From Prevotellaceae bacterium (lineage in GTDB: Bacteria > Bacteroidota > Bacteroidia > Bacteroidales > Bacteroidaceae), in contig JAHZGX010000027.1 of assembly GCA_019420585.1 (NCBI GenBank), forward strand, positions 35,978-99,977: DNA of 64,000 nucleotides. The letters run 5' to 3'. Position numbers and translations under genes: made by a program. Positions within the stretch are counted from its first letter, which is position 1. Every line of letters begins with the position of its first letter. Positions 9,169-18,544 of the stretch are shown piece by piece. The notes under the pieces were generated by a model, which saw only the letters and a list, made by a program, of their open reading frames with translations, did no database searches and was not told where the DNA came from.

Positions 9169-9957
9169 ATGAAACAGTTCAATTCCCACACGAGGGAAGG
9201 CAGTTGCACACTGCCATCAAGAGTACAAATCTGGCAATTCAAATGGAGCCGCCATGCCCTTCTGGCACTGGCATACGCCATGCTGATATGCCTATGCTGC
9301 ATGCCCGTCAATGGGAAGAGAAAAGAGAAACGCTCCATCGTCCTCATAGAGACTTCTGTAGGAAACATCCGTGTTGCACTCTCTGATGACACGCCCCTGC
9401 ACAGAGACAACTTCCTGACACTAGCCTCCAAAGGCTTTTATAACGGGACTCTCTTTCATAGGGTCATCGCAGACTTCATGATTCAAGGCGGAGATCCCGA
9501 CTCAAGAGACGCCGTTCCAGGAAAACTGCTGGGCAATGGTGGCCCCGGCTACACTATCCCCGCAGAATTTGACCTCCCATATCTTTACCACTGGCGAGGG
9601 GCTTTGGCCGCAGCCAGGGATGGAGATGATGTAAATCCCGAGCGGGAAAGCAGCGGAAGCCAGTTCTACATTGTATGGGGGAAAAAGCAGACTGCAGCCG
9701 ACATCAGACGTGTACGCGGCATGCTTGAGGAAAAAGGCATCAAACTCACCCCGTTGATGATTGACGACTACGAAATGAAAGGGGGTACGCCCCACCTAGA
9801 TGGACAGTATACCGTATTTGGCGAAGTCATCGAGGGGTTGGATGTCGTGGGCAAAATCCAAGGAGTAAAGACAGATGAGAATGACCGTCCGACCGAAGAC
9901 ATAGAAATACTCCGCATGAAGGTGGAACAGTTCAGTTCAAAAGCCAGACATCCATAA
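9169..9957 (+). CDS. Cyclophilin-type peptidyl-prolyl isomerase, exported
   Basis: Peptidyl-prolyl cis-trans isomerase of the cyclophilin fold, probably acting in the envelope. The 262-residue product has an N-terminal hydrophobic segment (about residues 25-45, HALLALAYAMLICLCC) preceded by a basic stretch, so it is exported or membrane anchored; a lipoprotein Cys is possible but no clean lipobox is seen. The isomerase domain shows FHRVIADFMIQGGD and later GSQFYIVWGKKQ, both typical. The ATG at 9169 was chosen because upstream codons include the promoter. It is divergent from mraZ. Confidence 0.9.
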   Translation: MKQFNSHTREGSCTLPSRVQIWQFKWSRHALLALAYAMLICLCCMPVNGKRKEKRSIVLIETSVGNIRVALSDDTPLHRDNFLTLASKGFYNGTLFHRVIADFMIQGGDPDSRDAVPGKLLGNGGPGYTIPAEFDLPYLYHWRGALAAARDGDDVNPERESSGSQFYIVWGKKQTAADIRRVRGMLEEKGIKLTPLMIDDYEMKGGTPHLDGQYTVFGEVIEGLDVVGKIQGVKTDENDRPTEDIEILRMKVEQFSSKARHP

Positions 9958-10178
9958 GGGAATCATCACATTTAACTGACCCTGCAACCACATATATACT
10001 TTTGGTCAAGACACATAATAAGACTTCGGCAAAACATACGCATTACCCGGTCAAGGCATTCTTACTTTCATGAAACCCGCATCGTTTTGCAATCCTTTTT
10101 CATCAGCAGATGGGGAGCATACCAGCCCTGTTCGTTTTTTAATTCGCCATACTGCTTTCCCGTTCGCAGGAAAATGTG

Positions 10179-10186
10179 TAATTTTG
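10179..10186 (+). promoter_or_regulatory. Promoter of the IMP cyclohydrolase gene
   Basis: TAATTTTG matches the -7 consensus 51 bases before the ATG at 10237, with TTTC at 10156-10159 as a weak -33. A second match, TACTTTTG, lies at 9997-10004. The remainder of 9958-10236 shows no gene. Confidence 0.5.
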
Positions 10187-10236
10187 CGCACTTAATAAAC
10201 GATTGAAAGTTAAAAGAATCAGAAAAGCGATACAAG

Positions 10237-10833
10237 ATGGCTGAAACTAGAAAAATCCGGCGCGCGCTGGTGTCCGTATTCCACAAGGACGGACTGGAGG
10301 AGATTTTGCGTACACTCCATGCGCAGGGTGTGGAACTGCTCAGCACAGGAGGCACGCAGCAGTTCATTGAGCAACTGGGTATTCCCTGTGCCCGTGTGGA
10401 AGATGTGACCACATATCCCAGCATACTGGGAGGCAGGGTAAAGACACTCCACCCCAAGATCTTTGGAGGTATTCTGGGGCGTCGCTCACTTGAGAGTGAC
10501 CAGAAACAGATGGAACAATATAGCATCCCCGGGATTGACTTAGTCATCGTTGACCTCTATCCCTTCGAGGACACCGTGAAGAGCGGTGCCTCTGACACCG
10601 ACATCATAGAGAAGATAGACATAGGCGGAATCAGCCTCATACGTGCGGCAGCAAAGAATTACGCTGATGTGATTATCGTACCCTCAAAAGCCGAGTACAA
10701 GTCTTTGCTGGAACTGCTTCATAAGAATGGCGCACAGAGCGAAATGGAGGAACGCCGCTGGTTTGCTACCCGCGCTTTTGGCGTAAGTAGCCATTATGAC
10801 ACGGCCATCCATCAATGGTTCGAGAGCAAATGA
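10237..10833 (+). CDS. Stand-alone IMP cyclohydrolase (N-terminal half of PurH)
   Basis: MGS-like domain that closes FAICAR to IMP, the last step of de novo purine synthesis. The 198-residue protein matches the N-terminal domain of PurH: RRALVSVFHKDGLEEI, the phosphate-binding STGGT near residue 37, KTLHPKIFGGIL, and DLVIVDLYPFEDTV. It stops right after the domain (SSHYDTAIHQWFESK), where bifunctional PurH continues into the AICAR transformylase of about 300 more residues. No such frame follows before mreB. The transformylase is presumably a separate gene outside the window. Confidence 0.88.
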   Translation: MAETRKIRRALVSVFHKDGLEEILRTLHAQGVELLSTGGTQQFIEQLGIPCARVEDVTTYPSILGGRVKTLHPKIFGGILGRRSLESDQKQMEQYSIPGIDLVIVDLYPFEDTVKSGASDTDIIEKIDIGGISLIRAAAKNYADVIIVPSKAEYKSLLELLHKNGAQSEMEERRWFATRAFGVSSHYDTAIHQWFESK

Positions 10834-10895
10834 GCCTTTGGCCACAGGTAACGTGATACCGGAACATTCCAAATTAGATTAAGAAGAATACATTT

Positions 10896-11915
10896 ATGAG
10901 TTGGTTTTCATTCAGCAAAGAGATGGCCATGGACTTGGGCACCGCCAACACCATTATCATAAGCAACGGAAAGATAGTGGTAGACGAGCCAAGTGTGGTG
11001 GCCTTGAACCGTAGGACGGAGCGCATGATTGCCGTAGGCGAGAAGGCTAAAATGATGTACGAGAAGACGAACCCCGACATTGAAGCCACCCGTCCTTTGG
11101 GCGATGGTGTGATTGCCAACATGAGTGCCTGCGAGCAGATGATGCGCGGACTGATAAAGATGGTTCACACGGGAGGCTATCTCTTCTCGCCCAGCCTGAA
11201 GATGGTAATAGGAGTCCCCAGCGGAAGCACGCAGGTGGAACTCCACGCCGTACGCGACTGCGCTGAGCATGCAGGTGCCAGGGAGGTATACCTGATATAC
11301 GAGCCTATGGCAGCCGCCATAGGCATCGGCTTGGACGTGCTTGCTCCGGAAGGCAATATGATAGTTGACATAGGTGGCGGAAGTACAGAAATCGCCGTCA
11401 TCAGCCTTGGCGGCCTGGTAGTGAACAAAAGCCTGCGCATCGCCGGAGACGAATTGACAGCAGACATACAGGAATACATGAGTCGCCAACACAACGTGAA
11501 GGTGAGTGAGAGAATGGCCGAGCGCATCAAAATTCATGTAGGTGCAGCACAGACAGACCTTGGCGACGAGGCTCCGGAGGACTATGTAGTATACGGTCCC
11601 AACAAGATTACAGGCCTACCCATGGAAGTTCCTGTATGTTATCAGGAGATTGCGCACTGCCTAGAGAAGACTTTGGCCAAGATAGAAGCCGCCGTACTGG
11701 CCGCTTTGGAGGAGACTCCACCAGAGTTGTATGCCGACATCGTGAAGAACGGAATCTGGCTGAGTGGAGGCGGAGCGTTGCTTCGTGGACTCGGCAAACG
11801 GCTGACTGACAAGATTAACATTAAGTTTCACGTGGCCGAAGATCCTTTGCACAGCGTAGCCAAGGGTACGGGCATCGCGTTGAAAAACATACAGAACTTC
11901 TCCTTCTTGATGTAA
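10896..11915 (+). CDS. mreB: Rod-shape-determining actin homologue MreB
   Basis: Cytoskeletal actin-like ATPase that organises lateral wall synthesis with MreC, MreD, PBP2 and RodA. The 339-residue protein has the phosphate-1 motif MDLGTANTIII near residue 10, phosphate-2 DIGGGSTEIAVI around residue 160, and the adenosine motif GIWLSGGGALLRGL near residue 285. Length is normal. First gene of the elongation operon; 62 bases separate it from the IMP cyclohydrolase gene, so co-transcription with that gene is possible. Confidence 0.97.
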   Translation: MSWFSFSKEMAMDLGTANTIIISNGKIVVDEPSVVALNRRTERMIAVGEKAKMMYEKTNPDIEATRPLGDGVIANMSACEQMMRGLIKMVHTGGYLFSPSLKMVIGVPSGSTQVELHAVRDCAEHAGAREVYLIYEPMAAAIGIGLDVLAPEGNMIVDIGGGSTEIAVISLGGLVVNKSLRIAGDELTADIQEYMSRQHNVKVSERMAERIKIHVGAAQTDLGDEAPEDYVVYGPNKITGLPMEVPVCYQEIAHCLEKTLAKIEAAVLAALEETPPELYADIVKNGIWLSGGGALLRGLGKRLTDKINIKFHVAEDPLHSVAKGTGIALKNIQNFSFLM

Positions 11916-11925
11916 TTACGAAACA

Positions 11926-12759
11926 TTGGGAGAGTTTGCCAACAGATTTTTCAAACACATCCACTGGGGGATATTCCTAATATTGGAAGCCCTCAGTGGA
12001 TTCCTGCTATTCCATTTCAATAGTTACCAAGGAAGTGTATGGTTCACACAGGCCAACTCCATAGCGGCAGCCATAATGGAATGGGAGGCACAGGTATTGT
12101 CATATATACACCTCACCAAGCAGAACCAATACCTGACGCAGCGAAACGTAGTGCTGCAATACAACATGGACATCATGCGCCGCGAACTTGACAGCCTGTG
12201 CCATGAACCATCATACACGGAACTGGCCGAGGGCAAGATGACCGAAGAGTTACACCTGATACCAGCTAAAGTAATAGCAAACAGCGTGCACAAAAAAGAC
12301 AATTATCTTACCATCAACGTTGGGCGAAAGCATGGTGTCAAGCCAGAAATGGGCGTTGTAAGCGGCACTGGAGTTGTAGGTATCGTGAACAAGGTGACAG
12401 ACCATTATGCTTTGGTCATGTCTGTACTCAACAGCCAGTCTAACATCAGTTGTCGACTCCGCGGCACAAGTTACTTTGGTTACCTGAAATGGAACGGAGG
12501 AAATCCATTGCATGCCAGTATGGATGATGTACCACGGCACGCACGGATACACAATGGCGACATCGTGGAAACCAGCGGATATAGCAATGTATTCCCTCCT
12601 GGACTTTTCTTGGGAAAAGTAGCGCTGGTGCATGACAGCCCTGATGGTATGGCCTACCGTTTGGAAGTGCAGATGAGTACAGACCTTTCCTGCATCAGGG
12701 ATGTCTGCGTGGTAGTCTACGAGAATAAGGAGGAACTTGATTCGCTGGCCATACATTAG
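11926..12759 (+). CDS. mreC: Rod-shape-determining protein MreC
   Basis: Bitopic inner-membrane protein with a periplasmic beta-barrel scaffold linking MreB to PBP2. One helix near the N-terminus (about residues 14-32) is followed by a coiled-coil segment (about 60-95) and the paired barrel domain with VGIVNKVTDHYALVM and TSGYSNVFPPGLFLGKV, both typical. The start appears to be TTG at 11926, 10 bases after the mreB stop, because no ATG occurs before the membrane helix. 277 residues is normal. Confidence 0.93.
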   Translation: MGEFANRFFKHIHWGIFLILEALSGFLLFHFNSYQGSVWFTQANSIAAAIMEWEAQVLSYIHLTKQNQYLTQRNVVLQYNMDIMRRELDSLCHEPSYTELAEGKMTEELHLIPAKVIANSVHKKDNYLTINVGRKHGVKPEMGVVSGTGVVGIVNKVTDHYALVMSVLNSQSNISCRLRGTSYFGYLKWNGGNPLHASMDDVPRHARIHNGDIVETSGYSNVFPPGLFLGKVALVHDSPDGMAYRLEVQMSTDLSCIRDVCVVVYENKEELDSLAIH

Positions 12760-12846
12760 ACAGAGGCTATATCTGACACGGAACAAGACCTGTTACATTC
12801 CACTTCACTCAAACATGCAAGGCAGAAAGTTAGTACGCATCCGGAT

Positions 12847-13353
12847 ATGATACAGACACAACTGAAAAGAATGGTACAGATGCTTTTGCTTCTGGCTCTA
12901 CAGGTTCTCATTCTGAACCACATGACCTTTTGGGGCATGGGGACACCCATGATAGGTACACTGCTGCTGGTCTATATGCCCATGGGGACATCACGTTCAG
13001 CAACTTTGATATGGGGATTCTGCATGGGGCTGGCCACCGACATATTCTCCAACACACCTGGTCTGGGAAGCGCGTCCATGACCATGGCCGCCATGTTTCA
13101 GCCTACTTTGTTAAACATGCAAGCACCCAAGGATGCACAGGAAAGCCTCATACCCACCTATCTGTCAATGGGAATATGGAACCATGTGCGTTACATTTTC
13201 ACTCTTTTCCTCGTCCATCACACGGTCTATTTCCTGCTGGAGACCTTCTCCACCGCACATATTGTCCTGGCCGGCCAACATCTTTTAAGCAGTCTGGCCA
13301 CCTCACTCTTACTGGCTTACTCACTTGAGACTTTAAGGAATCCCAATCGCTAA
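12847..13353 (+). CDS. mreD: Rod-shape-determining protein MreD
   Basis: Small multi-pass inner-membrane protein of the elongation complex. The 168-residue product is almost entirely hydrophobic, with about five helices and a conserved GFCMGLATDIFSNTPGLGS stretch resembling the MreD pattern of a GxxxGLxxD turn. An 87-base spacer separates it from mreC and 20 bases from mrdA. Identity rests on hydrophobicity, size and position. Confidence 0.9.
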   Translation: MIQTQLKRMVQMLLLLALQVLILNHMTFWGMGTPMIGTLLLVYMPMGTSRSATLIWGFCMGLATDIFSNTPGLGSASMTMAAMFQPTLLNMQAPKDAQESLIPTYLSMGIWNHVRYIFTLFLVHHTVYFLLETFSTAHIVLAGQHLLSSLATSLLLAYSLETLRNPNR

Positions 13354-13373
13354 TCCCCTCCTGCATTCTCCAC

Positions 13374-15242
13374 ATGAAGGCAAACTATGAACTGGAAAAA
13401 CGCAAATACGTACTCGGCTCTATAGCCGTGGGCATTGTGATAGTATATTTGGTTCGTCTGTTTGCCTTGCAGATGCTCAGCGATGACTTCAAACACAATG
13501 CAGACTCCAATGCCTTCCTGCGACGCATCTTGTATCCGGCTCGCGGCATAATCACCGACCGAAACGGCAAACTTTTGGTATACAATCAGCCAGCCTATGA
13601 TCTCATGGTGGTAATGACCGAGCAGCAAGGCATAGATACACTCGACCTATGCAAAAGCCTTGGCATCACCCGTGAATGGTACGAAAGGCGCATGGAGGAA
13701 ATAAAAGATTCGCGTAAGACCCCCGGATACAGCCGCTATACACAGCAACTTTTTATGAACCAATTGTCGGCAGAAGAATGCAGCCGGTTCCAAGAAAAGA
13801 TGTTCCGCTTCCCCGGATTCTATATCCAGAAACGCAGCATACGTCAATACAGATACCCTTATGCAGCACAAGTACTGGGAGATGTGGGCGAAGTCAGTTC
13901 TAGCGAACTTGAGGCCGATGACTATTACCGACTGGGAGATTATTCCGGCAAGCAAGGAGTGGAACGCTCTTACGAGTATTTGCTACGCGGAGAGAAAGGT
14001 ACAGAAATACTGCTTCGAGATGCACGTGGGCGCATTAAGGGACATTACATGAACGGGCAGTTTGACAACGCACCCATTCCAGGCAAGAATCTGACACTCA
14101 GCATCGATTTAGACCTTCAAGCACTAGGTGAAAGGCTGATGACAGGCAAGAAAGGAAGCATCGTAGCCATAGATCCAACCACAGGAGAAATTCTCTGCAT
14201 GGTGTCAAGTCCCACCTATGACCCACGCATACTGGTTGGAAGGCAACGCGGACGGAGTCACGCTATGCTTAGTCAGGACACCAGGCACCCCCTGCTCAAC
14301 CGTGCCATCATGGGACAATATCCGCCTGGCTCCACATTCAAGACAAGCCAGGGGCTTACCTTCCTGCAAGAGGGAATCATCACTCCTGCCACTTCTTTCC
14401 CATGCAGTCACGGTTTTCACTTCGGACGGCTCACGGTAAAATGCCATGGACACGGTTCTCCCCTTCCACTCGCACCTGCCATTGCCACATCATGCAACGG
14501 CTATTTTTGCTGGGGGCTATATTATATGTTCAGCAACCGACACAAGTACCGCAATGTGCAGGATGCCATGACCCGATGGAAAGATTACATGGTATCTATG
14601 GGCTTTGGCTACAAACTTGGCATTGACCTGCCGGGAGAAAAACGTGGCATGATACCCAATGCACAGTTTTACGACAAGGCATATAAGGGCAGTTGGAATG
14701 GACTTACGGTCATCAGTATCTCCATCGGACAGGGAGAAGTAAACCTGACTCCACTCCAGATAGCCAATCTGGGAGCCACCATTGCCAACCGCGGTTATTA
14801 TTACGTGCCGCATATCGTACGGCAAATCCAGGATACCCCATTGGACACACTTTACACGCACAAGCACTACACCATGGTGGAAAGCCAGCACTACGAAACC
14901 GTAGTGGAGGGAATGAGGCGCTCTGTGCTGGGAGGCACCTGCCGTGCAGCCAACAATCCATGGTATGAGGTATGCGGAAAGACAGGAACGGCTCAAAACC
15001 CACACGGCCAAGACCATAGCGTATTTATGGGTTTCGCTCCACGTGACATCCCTAAGATAGCCATCTGCGTATACGTAGAAAATGGCGGATGGGGAGCAAA
15101 TTACGGTGTCCCCATTGGTGCACTCATGATGGAGCAATACATCAACGGGCATCTTTCACCCGAGAGCGAGCACAAGGCAGAAACCTTCCAAAACAAATAC
15201 CTTTACACTCCTTACCTCTATGATGCTTCAAAGAATGACTGA
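13374..15242 (+). CDS. mrdA: Penicillin-binding protein 2
   Basis: Class B transpeptidase for cylindrical wall growth, partner of RodA. The 622-residue protein has one N-terminal helix (about residues 12-32) and the dimerisation domain beginning ARGIITDRNGKLLVYNQPAYD. The three catalytic motifs are STFK in PPGSTFKTSQ, Ser-Cys-Asn in ATSCNGYF, and KTG in CGKTGTAQNPHG. It ends with a soluble tail. The stop overlaps the start of rodA. Confidence 0.96.
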   Translation: MKANYELEKRKYVLGSIAVGIVIVYLVRLFALQMLSDDFKHNADSNAFLRRILYPARGIITDRNGKLLVYNQPAYDLMVVMTEQQGIDTLDLCKSLGITREWYERRMEEIKDSRKTPGYSRYTQQLFMNQLSAEECSRFQEKMFRFPGFYIQKRSIRQYRYPYAAQVLGDVGEVSSSELEADDYYRLGDYSGKQGVERSYEYLLRGEKGTEILLRDARGRIKGHYMNGQFDNAPIPGKNLTLSIDLDLQALGERLMTGKKGSIVAIDPTTGEILCMVSSPTYDPRILVGRQRGRSHAMLSQDTRHPLLNRAIMGQYPPGSTFKTSQGLTFLQEGIITPATSFPCSHGFHFGRLTVKCHGHGSPLPLAPAIATSCNGYFCWGLYYMFSNRHKYRNVQDAMTRWKDYMVSMGFGYKLGIDLPGEKRGMIPNAQFYDKAYKGSWNGLTVISISIGQGEVNLTPLQIANLGATIANRGYYYVPHIVRQIQDTPLDTLYTHKHYTMVESQHYETVVEGMRRSVLGGTCRAANNPWYEVCGKTGTAQNPHGQDHSVFMGFAPRDIPKIAICVYVENGGWGANYGVPIGALMMEQYINGHLSPESEHKAETFQNKYLYTPYLYDASKND

Positions 15243-16713
15243 CAGCAACAGACGGTCATCCGGACTGATACAATCCATTGATTGGGTTACCATATGCCTA
15301 TACATGGCATTGCTTGCGCTGGGATGGATGAGCGTGTGCGGTGCCAGTTACGATTTCGAACAGGGTTATAATTTCCTGGATTTCTCCACACGCAGCGGCA
15401 TGCAGATTGTATGGATCGGCACATCCATCCTGTTGGGTGGAATCATACTGATGACTGATGACAGGCTCATAGAATCCATGTCCTATTTTCTCTATCTCTT
15501 TATGCTTTGCCTGCTGTTTGTCACTCCATTCCTGGCACACGACATCAAGGGCTCACTTTCCTGGATTAAAATAGGATCTTTCAGCATTCAACCTGCCGAG
15601 TTTGCCAAGTTCGCTACTGCTCTGTGCGTGGCCAAGGTGATGAACTCTTACGGATTTGACATGTCACGCTGGCGTGATTTCCTCCTGTGCACTGCCATCA
15701 TTGTGCTTCCCATGGGACTGATTATCATACAGAAGGAGACAGGTAGCGCACTTGTGTATGCCAGTTTCTTCCTCATGCTCTATCGTGAAGGCATGCCCGG
15801 AGGCATTCTCTTTGCAGGTGTATCTGCCGTAGTCTACTTCGTGGTGGGAGTACGCTTCTCCGAGGACAGCATCTGGCCGGGAGCACCTGCTTCATTGGGA
15901 ACCTCACTGGTGCTTATCCTTGTTCATTTATTCTCTGTCCTGCTTATCAAGGCATACACGCCCAACCGGCGCGTAACCCGGAACATACTTTGGTACGGGT
16001 TGACGGCCGAAGCCGCCGCATTACTTTTCTGCCTTTACGTCATCCCCTTCGATGTCACCTGGGTTTTCCTATCCGTATGCGTGGTTATGATAATATACCT
16101 GATATGGCTCTGCCTGCGTGATCAACTGATGCGTTACCTCTACATAGCCTTGTTTGCCATTGGCAGTCTTGCCTTCTTCTATTCTGCGAACTTCGTACTG
16201 AACAATGTAATGGAACCTCATCAGCAGACACGCATACGCGTGCTGCTAGGACTGGAAGATGACCCTCGAGGTGCCGGATACAACGTGATACAAGCCAAGA
16301 TAGCCATCGGTTCAGGCGGACTGCGTGGCAAGGGATTCCTCAATGGCACGCAGACAAAACTCCGCTACGTACCGGAACAAGACACTGATTTTATCTTCTG
16401 CACAGTAGGTGAAGAAGAAGGCTTCATGGGCTGTGCCGTGGTACTAGGCCTGTTTCTGGCACTCATACTGCGGCTCATCCATCTGGCAGAACGCCAGCCA
16501 TACACCTTCGGACGTGTCTACGGCTATTGTGCCATGAGTGTTTTCCTGTTCCATGTCTTCATCAACGTGGGCATGGTACTTGGATTGACGCCCGTCATAG
16601 GCATACCACTGCCCTTTTTCAGTTACGGAGGATCATCACTCTGGGGATTCACCATCCTGCTCTTCATCATGTTGCGCATCGATGCGGGCAGGATTCGCAT
16701 GCAGCATCGCTAA
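15235..16713 (+). CDS. rodA: RodA, elongation SEDS peptidoglycan polymerase
   Basis: SEDS glycosyltransferase acting with PBP2. The 492-residue multi-pass protein carries the family markers WIKIGSFSIQPAEFAKFATA, the GLRGKGFLNGTQTKLRYVPEQDTDFIF loop (seen in pieces) and the final PFFSYGGSS. It is longer than E. coli RodA (370) because of extra helices in the middle, known in Bacteroidota. The ATG at 15235 (MTDSNRR) overlaps mrdA by 8 bases; ATGs at 15220 and 15223 are alternatives. Last gene of the operon; its stop lies one base from the convergent gldH stop. Confidence 0.95.
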   Translation: MTDSNRRSSGLIQSIDWVTICLYMALLALGWMSVCGASYDFEQGYNFLDFSTRSGMQIVWIGTSILLGGIILMTDDRLIESMSYFLYLFMLCLLFVTPFLAHDIKGSLSWIKIGSFSIQPAEFAKFATALCVAKVMNSYGFDMSRWRDFLLCTAIIVLPMGLIIIQKETGSALVYASFFLMLYREGMPGGILFAGVSAVVYFVVGVRFSEDSIWPGAPASLGTSLVLILVHLFSVLLIKAYTPNRRVTRNILWYGLTAEAAALLFCLYVIPFDVTWVFLSVCVVMIIYLIWLCLRDQLMRYLYIALFAIGSLAFFYSANFVLNNVMEPHQQTRIRVLLGLEDDPRGAGYNVIQAKIAIGSGGLRGKGFLNGTQTKLRYVPEQDTDFIFCTVGEEEGFMGCAVVLGLFLALILRLIHLAERQPYTFGRVYGYCAMSVFLFHVFINVGMVLGLTPVIGIPLPFFSYGGSSLWGFTILLFIMLRIDAGRIRMQHR

Positions 16714-16714
16714 G

Positions 16715-17194
16715 TCACTGGCTCGCCGCTCTTCCTCCGTATATTCTCAGCCCTATGTCTGTCAACCCTCCTATGGTTTCCTGTGACATCAAATGGTAGA
16801 GACGCACTTGGCGGCACGTTTTATCAGAATCGCAGAACAGCTCCACTGATGAAGAGGTATATTCCAGCAAGTTTTGCCCGCGTCCGTCAAGCCATCCCAG
16901 ACTATCAGCCATGCTGATACACAAAGTATCAGTATGCAACAGATTCGTGACAGAATCCATCTGCTGTACACCTATCCACATACCCGTATAGAAGAAACGG
17001 CGAGTTGCACGGAGTTCCACCATCAAGTTGCCCCACCCCGTTTCCGTATCAGCGGGCAAGGAAAAGACAATTGTGTCCTGCCTGCCCCACCCTTTCTCCG
17101 GAAGTGAGAGAAAGTAATGATAACGCGTATCCGACACACAAGAGCACAGCACAAGGGTCACCGCCAGAAGAATTGCGCGGATGCCCATATTCAT
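16715..17194 (-). CDS. gldH: GldH-like lipoprotein
   Basis: Small lipoprotein of 159 residues with a clear signal peptide and lipobox (LLAVTLVLCSC, lipidated Cys about residue 19) and a beta-rich body starting near YHYFLSLPEKGWGRQD. Members are named for gliding in Flavobacterium, but the gene also occurs in non-gliding Bacteroidales next to the PSP1/RicT gene, as here; its role there is not known. Its start overlaps the ricT stop by 4 bases (ATGA), so the two are coupled. Confidence 0.82.
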   Translation of the reverse strand: MNMGIRAILLAVTLVLCSCVSDTRYHYFLSLPEKGWGRQDTIVFSLPADTETGWGNLMVELRATRRFFYTGMWIGVQQMDSVTNLLHTDTLCISMADSLGWLDGRGQNLLEYTSSSVELFCDSDKTCRQVRLYHLMSQETIGGLTDIGLRIYGGRAASQ

Positions 17195-18537
17195 GCCTCA
17201 CTGCCTGAGTTCGGCTCCTTCGAACTATTGGAACTTCCAGAACGGACACCACGCTGACGGTTAGGCCGTTCCTGCCTGCGCCTGCTACGATCCTCGCCAT
17301 TACGTCCTGCTGAGTTCTGAGCGGTCTGAATACCCCCACCATGCGACTGTTTTCTCGTTTCACGGGGACGTTCTCCCGACTCCTTTTTATCGGCAACTAC
17401 CTTCTGTGTAGCCTCACCACCTTCCTTGCGTGGTTTTCCGTTTCCGTTGCCACCGCTCTTTTTTTTCTTCTTCTTTTTCTTGTCAAAGCGGTTCAAGTCC
17501 TCCTGAGTGGCCAAGTCCACCGGGCGGTCAGGCTGCTTGCGTCCTCCTTCCTCCAGACTGTCCGGTTTCTCGCCTCTTTTATTCATCTCAATGATGTCAA
17601 TTGCACGCTTTGCAGGGATGGTCACCAAATTGGATGCCATACGCTTGTCTGTGGAATAAGTAACCATGCCCGAAAGAATGTCACACTTGAAGAAGAAATA
17701 GTCACCCTCCATGCTCAGAAGTTGCACGTCACGTGGAGGCAGTTTCCTGTAAGCCTCCACATATTGATCCACCTCATAATTCATGCAACACTTTAACTTT
17801 GCACACTGTCCTGCAAGTTTCTGCGGATTGCGGCTCAAGTCTTGAAAGCGCGCACTTCCAGTGCCCACACTCACAAAGTTCTTCATCCAGGTGGCGCAAC
17901 ACAATTCGCGTCCGCAAGGCCCAAAACCGCCTATGCGCCCTGCTTCCTGCCTTGCGCCTATCTGCTTCATCTCTATACGCACATGAAAGGCTTCTGCCAG
18001 CACCTTGATAAGCTGACGGAAATCAACGCGTCCATCGGCTATATAATAGAAAATCGCCTTGTTACCGTCGCCCTGATACTCCACGTCTCCTATCTTCATC
18101 TCAAGCCCCAGGTCTTTGGCAATCTGCCGGCTGCGTATCATGGTCTCATGCTCCAGAGCCTTCGACTCCTGATACTTCTCCATGTCCACAGGCCGTGCCT
18201 TACGGTAGATGCGACGTATCTCCTCATTACCTTTAAGGTTGGCCTTCTTCATCTGCAAAGGCACCAGTTTTCCTGTCAGGGTGACTGTACCGATGTCATG
18301 ACCGGGATTCGATTCCACGGCCACCACATCGCCCTTCTCCAGCGGAAGGTTGTTGATATTGTGGAAATAGCCCTTACGAGTATTTTTGAACTGCACTTCC
18401 ACCAAATCGGTGGTTTCATCGTTACCCGGTATGTCAGCCAAATAGTCATAGACATTCAACTGTGCGTAATGACCTATGTGGCATCCCTTCTTGCAGAGCC
18501 CGTTTCCGGCACATCCGTTTTTATATTTGCGTTCCAT
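17191..18537 (-). CDS. ricT: PSP1-domain protein RicT
   Basis: Homologue of RicT (YaaT), in Bacillus a subunit of an iron-sulfur complex controlling RNase Y-dependent mRNA processing. The function in Bacteroidales is inferred only. The 448-residue protein has an N-terminal Cys cluster (CAGNGLCKKGC), a PSP1 core with CGRELCCATWMKNF (Cys208, 213, 214) and KLKCCMNYE (Cys250, 251), which are the likely cluster ligands. The C-terminal tail of about 95 residues is low-complexity and strongly basic, with a run of eight lysines at about 353-360, suggesting RNA or ribosome contact. Lies 7 bases after holB. Confidence 0.9.
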   Translation of the reverse strand: MERKYKNGCAGNGLCKKGCHIGHYAQLNVYDYLADIPGNDETTDLVEVQFKNTRKGYFHNINNLPLEKGDVVAVESNPGHDIGTVTLTGKLVPLQMKKANLKGNEEIRRIYRKARPVDMEKYQESKALEHETMIRSRQIAKDLGLEMKIGDVEYQGDGNKAIFYYIADGRVDFRQLIKVLAEAFHVRIEMKQIGARQEAGRIGGFGPCGRELCCATWMKNFVSVGTGSARFQDLSRNPQKLAGQCAKLKCCMNYEVDQYVEAYRKLPPRDVQLLSMEGDYFFFKCDILSGMVTYSTDKRMASNLVTIPAKRAIDIIEMNKRGEKPDSLEEGGRKQPDRPVDLATQEDLNRFDKKKKKKKKSGGNGNGKPRKEGGEATQKVVADKKESGERPRETRKQSHGGGIQTAQNSAGRNGEDRSRRRQERPNRQRGVRSGSSNSSKEPNSGSEA

Positions 18538-18544
18538 AAATATA

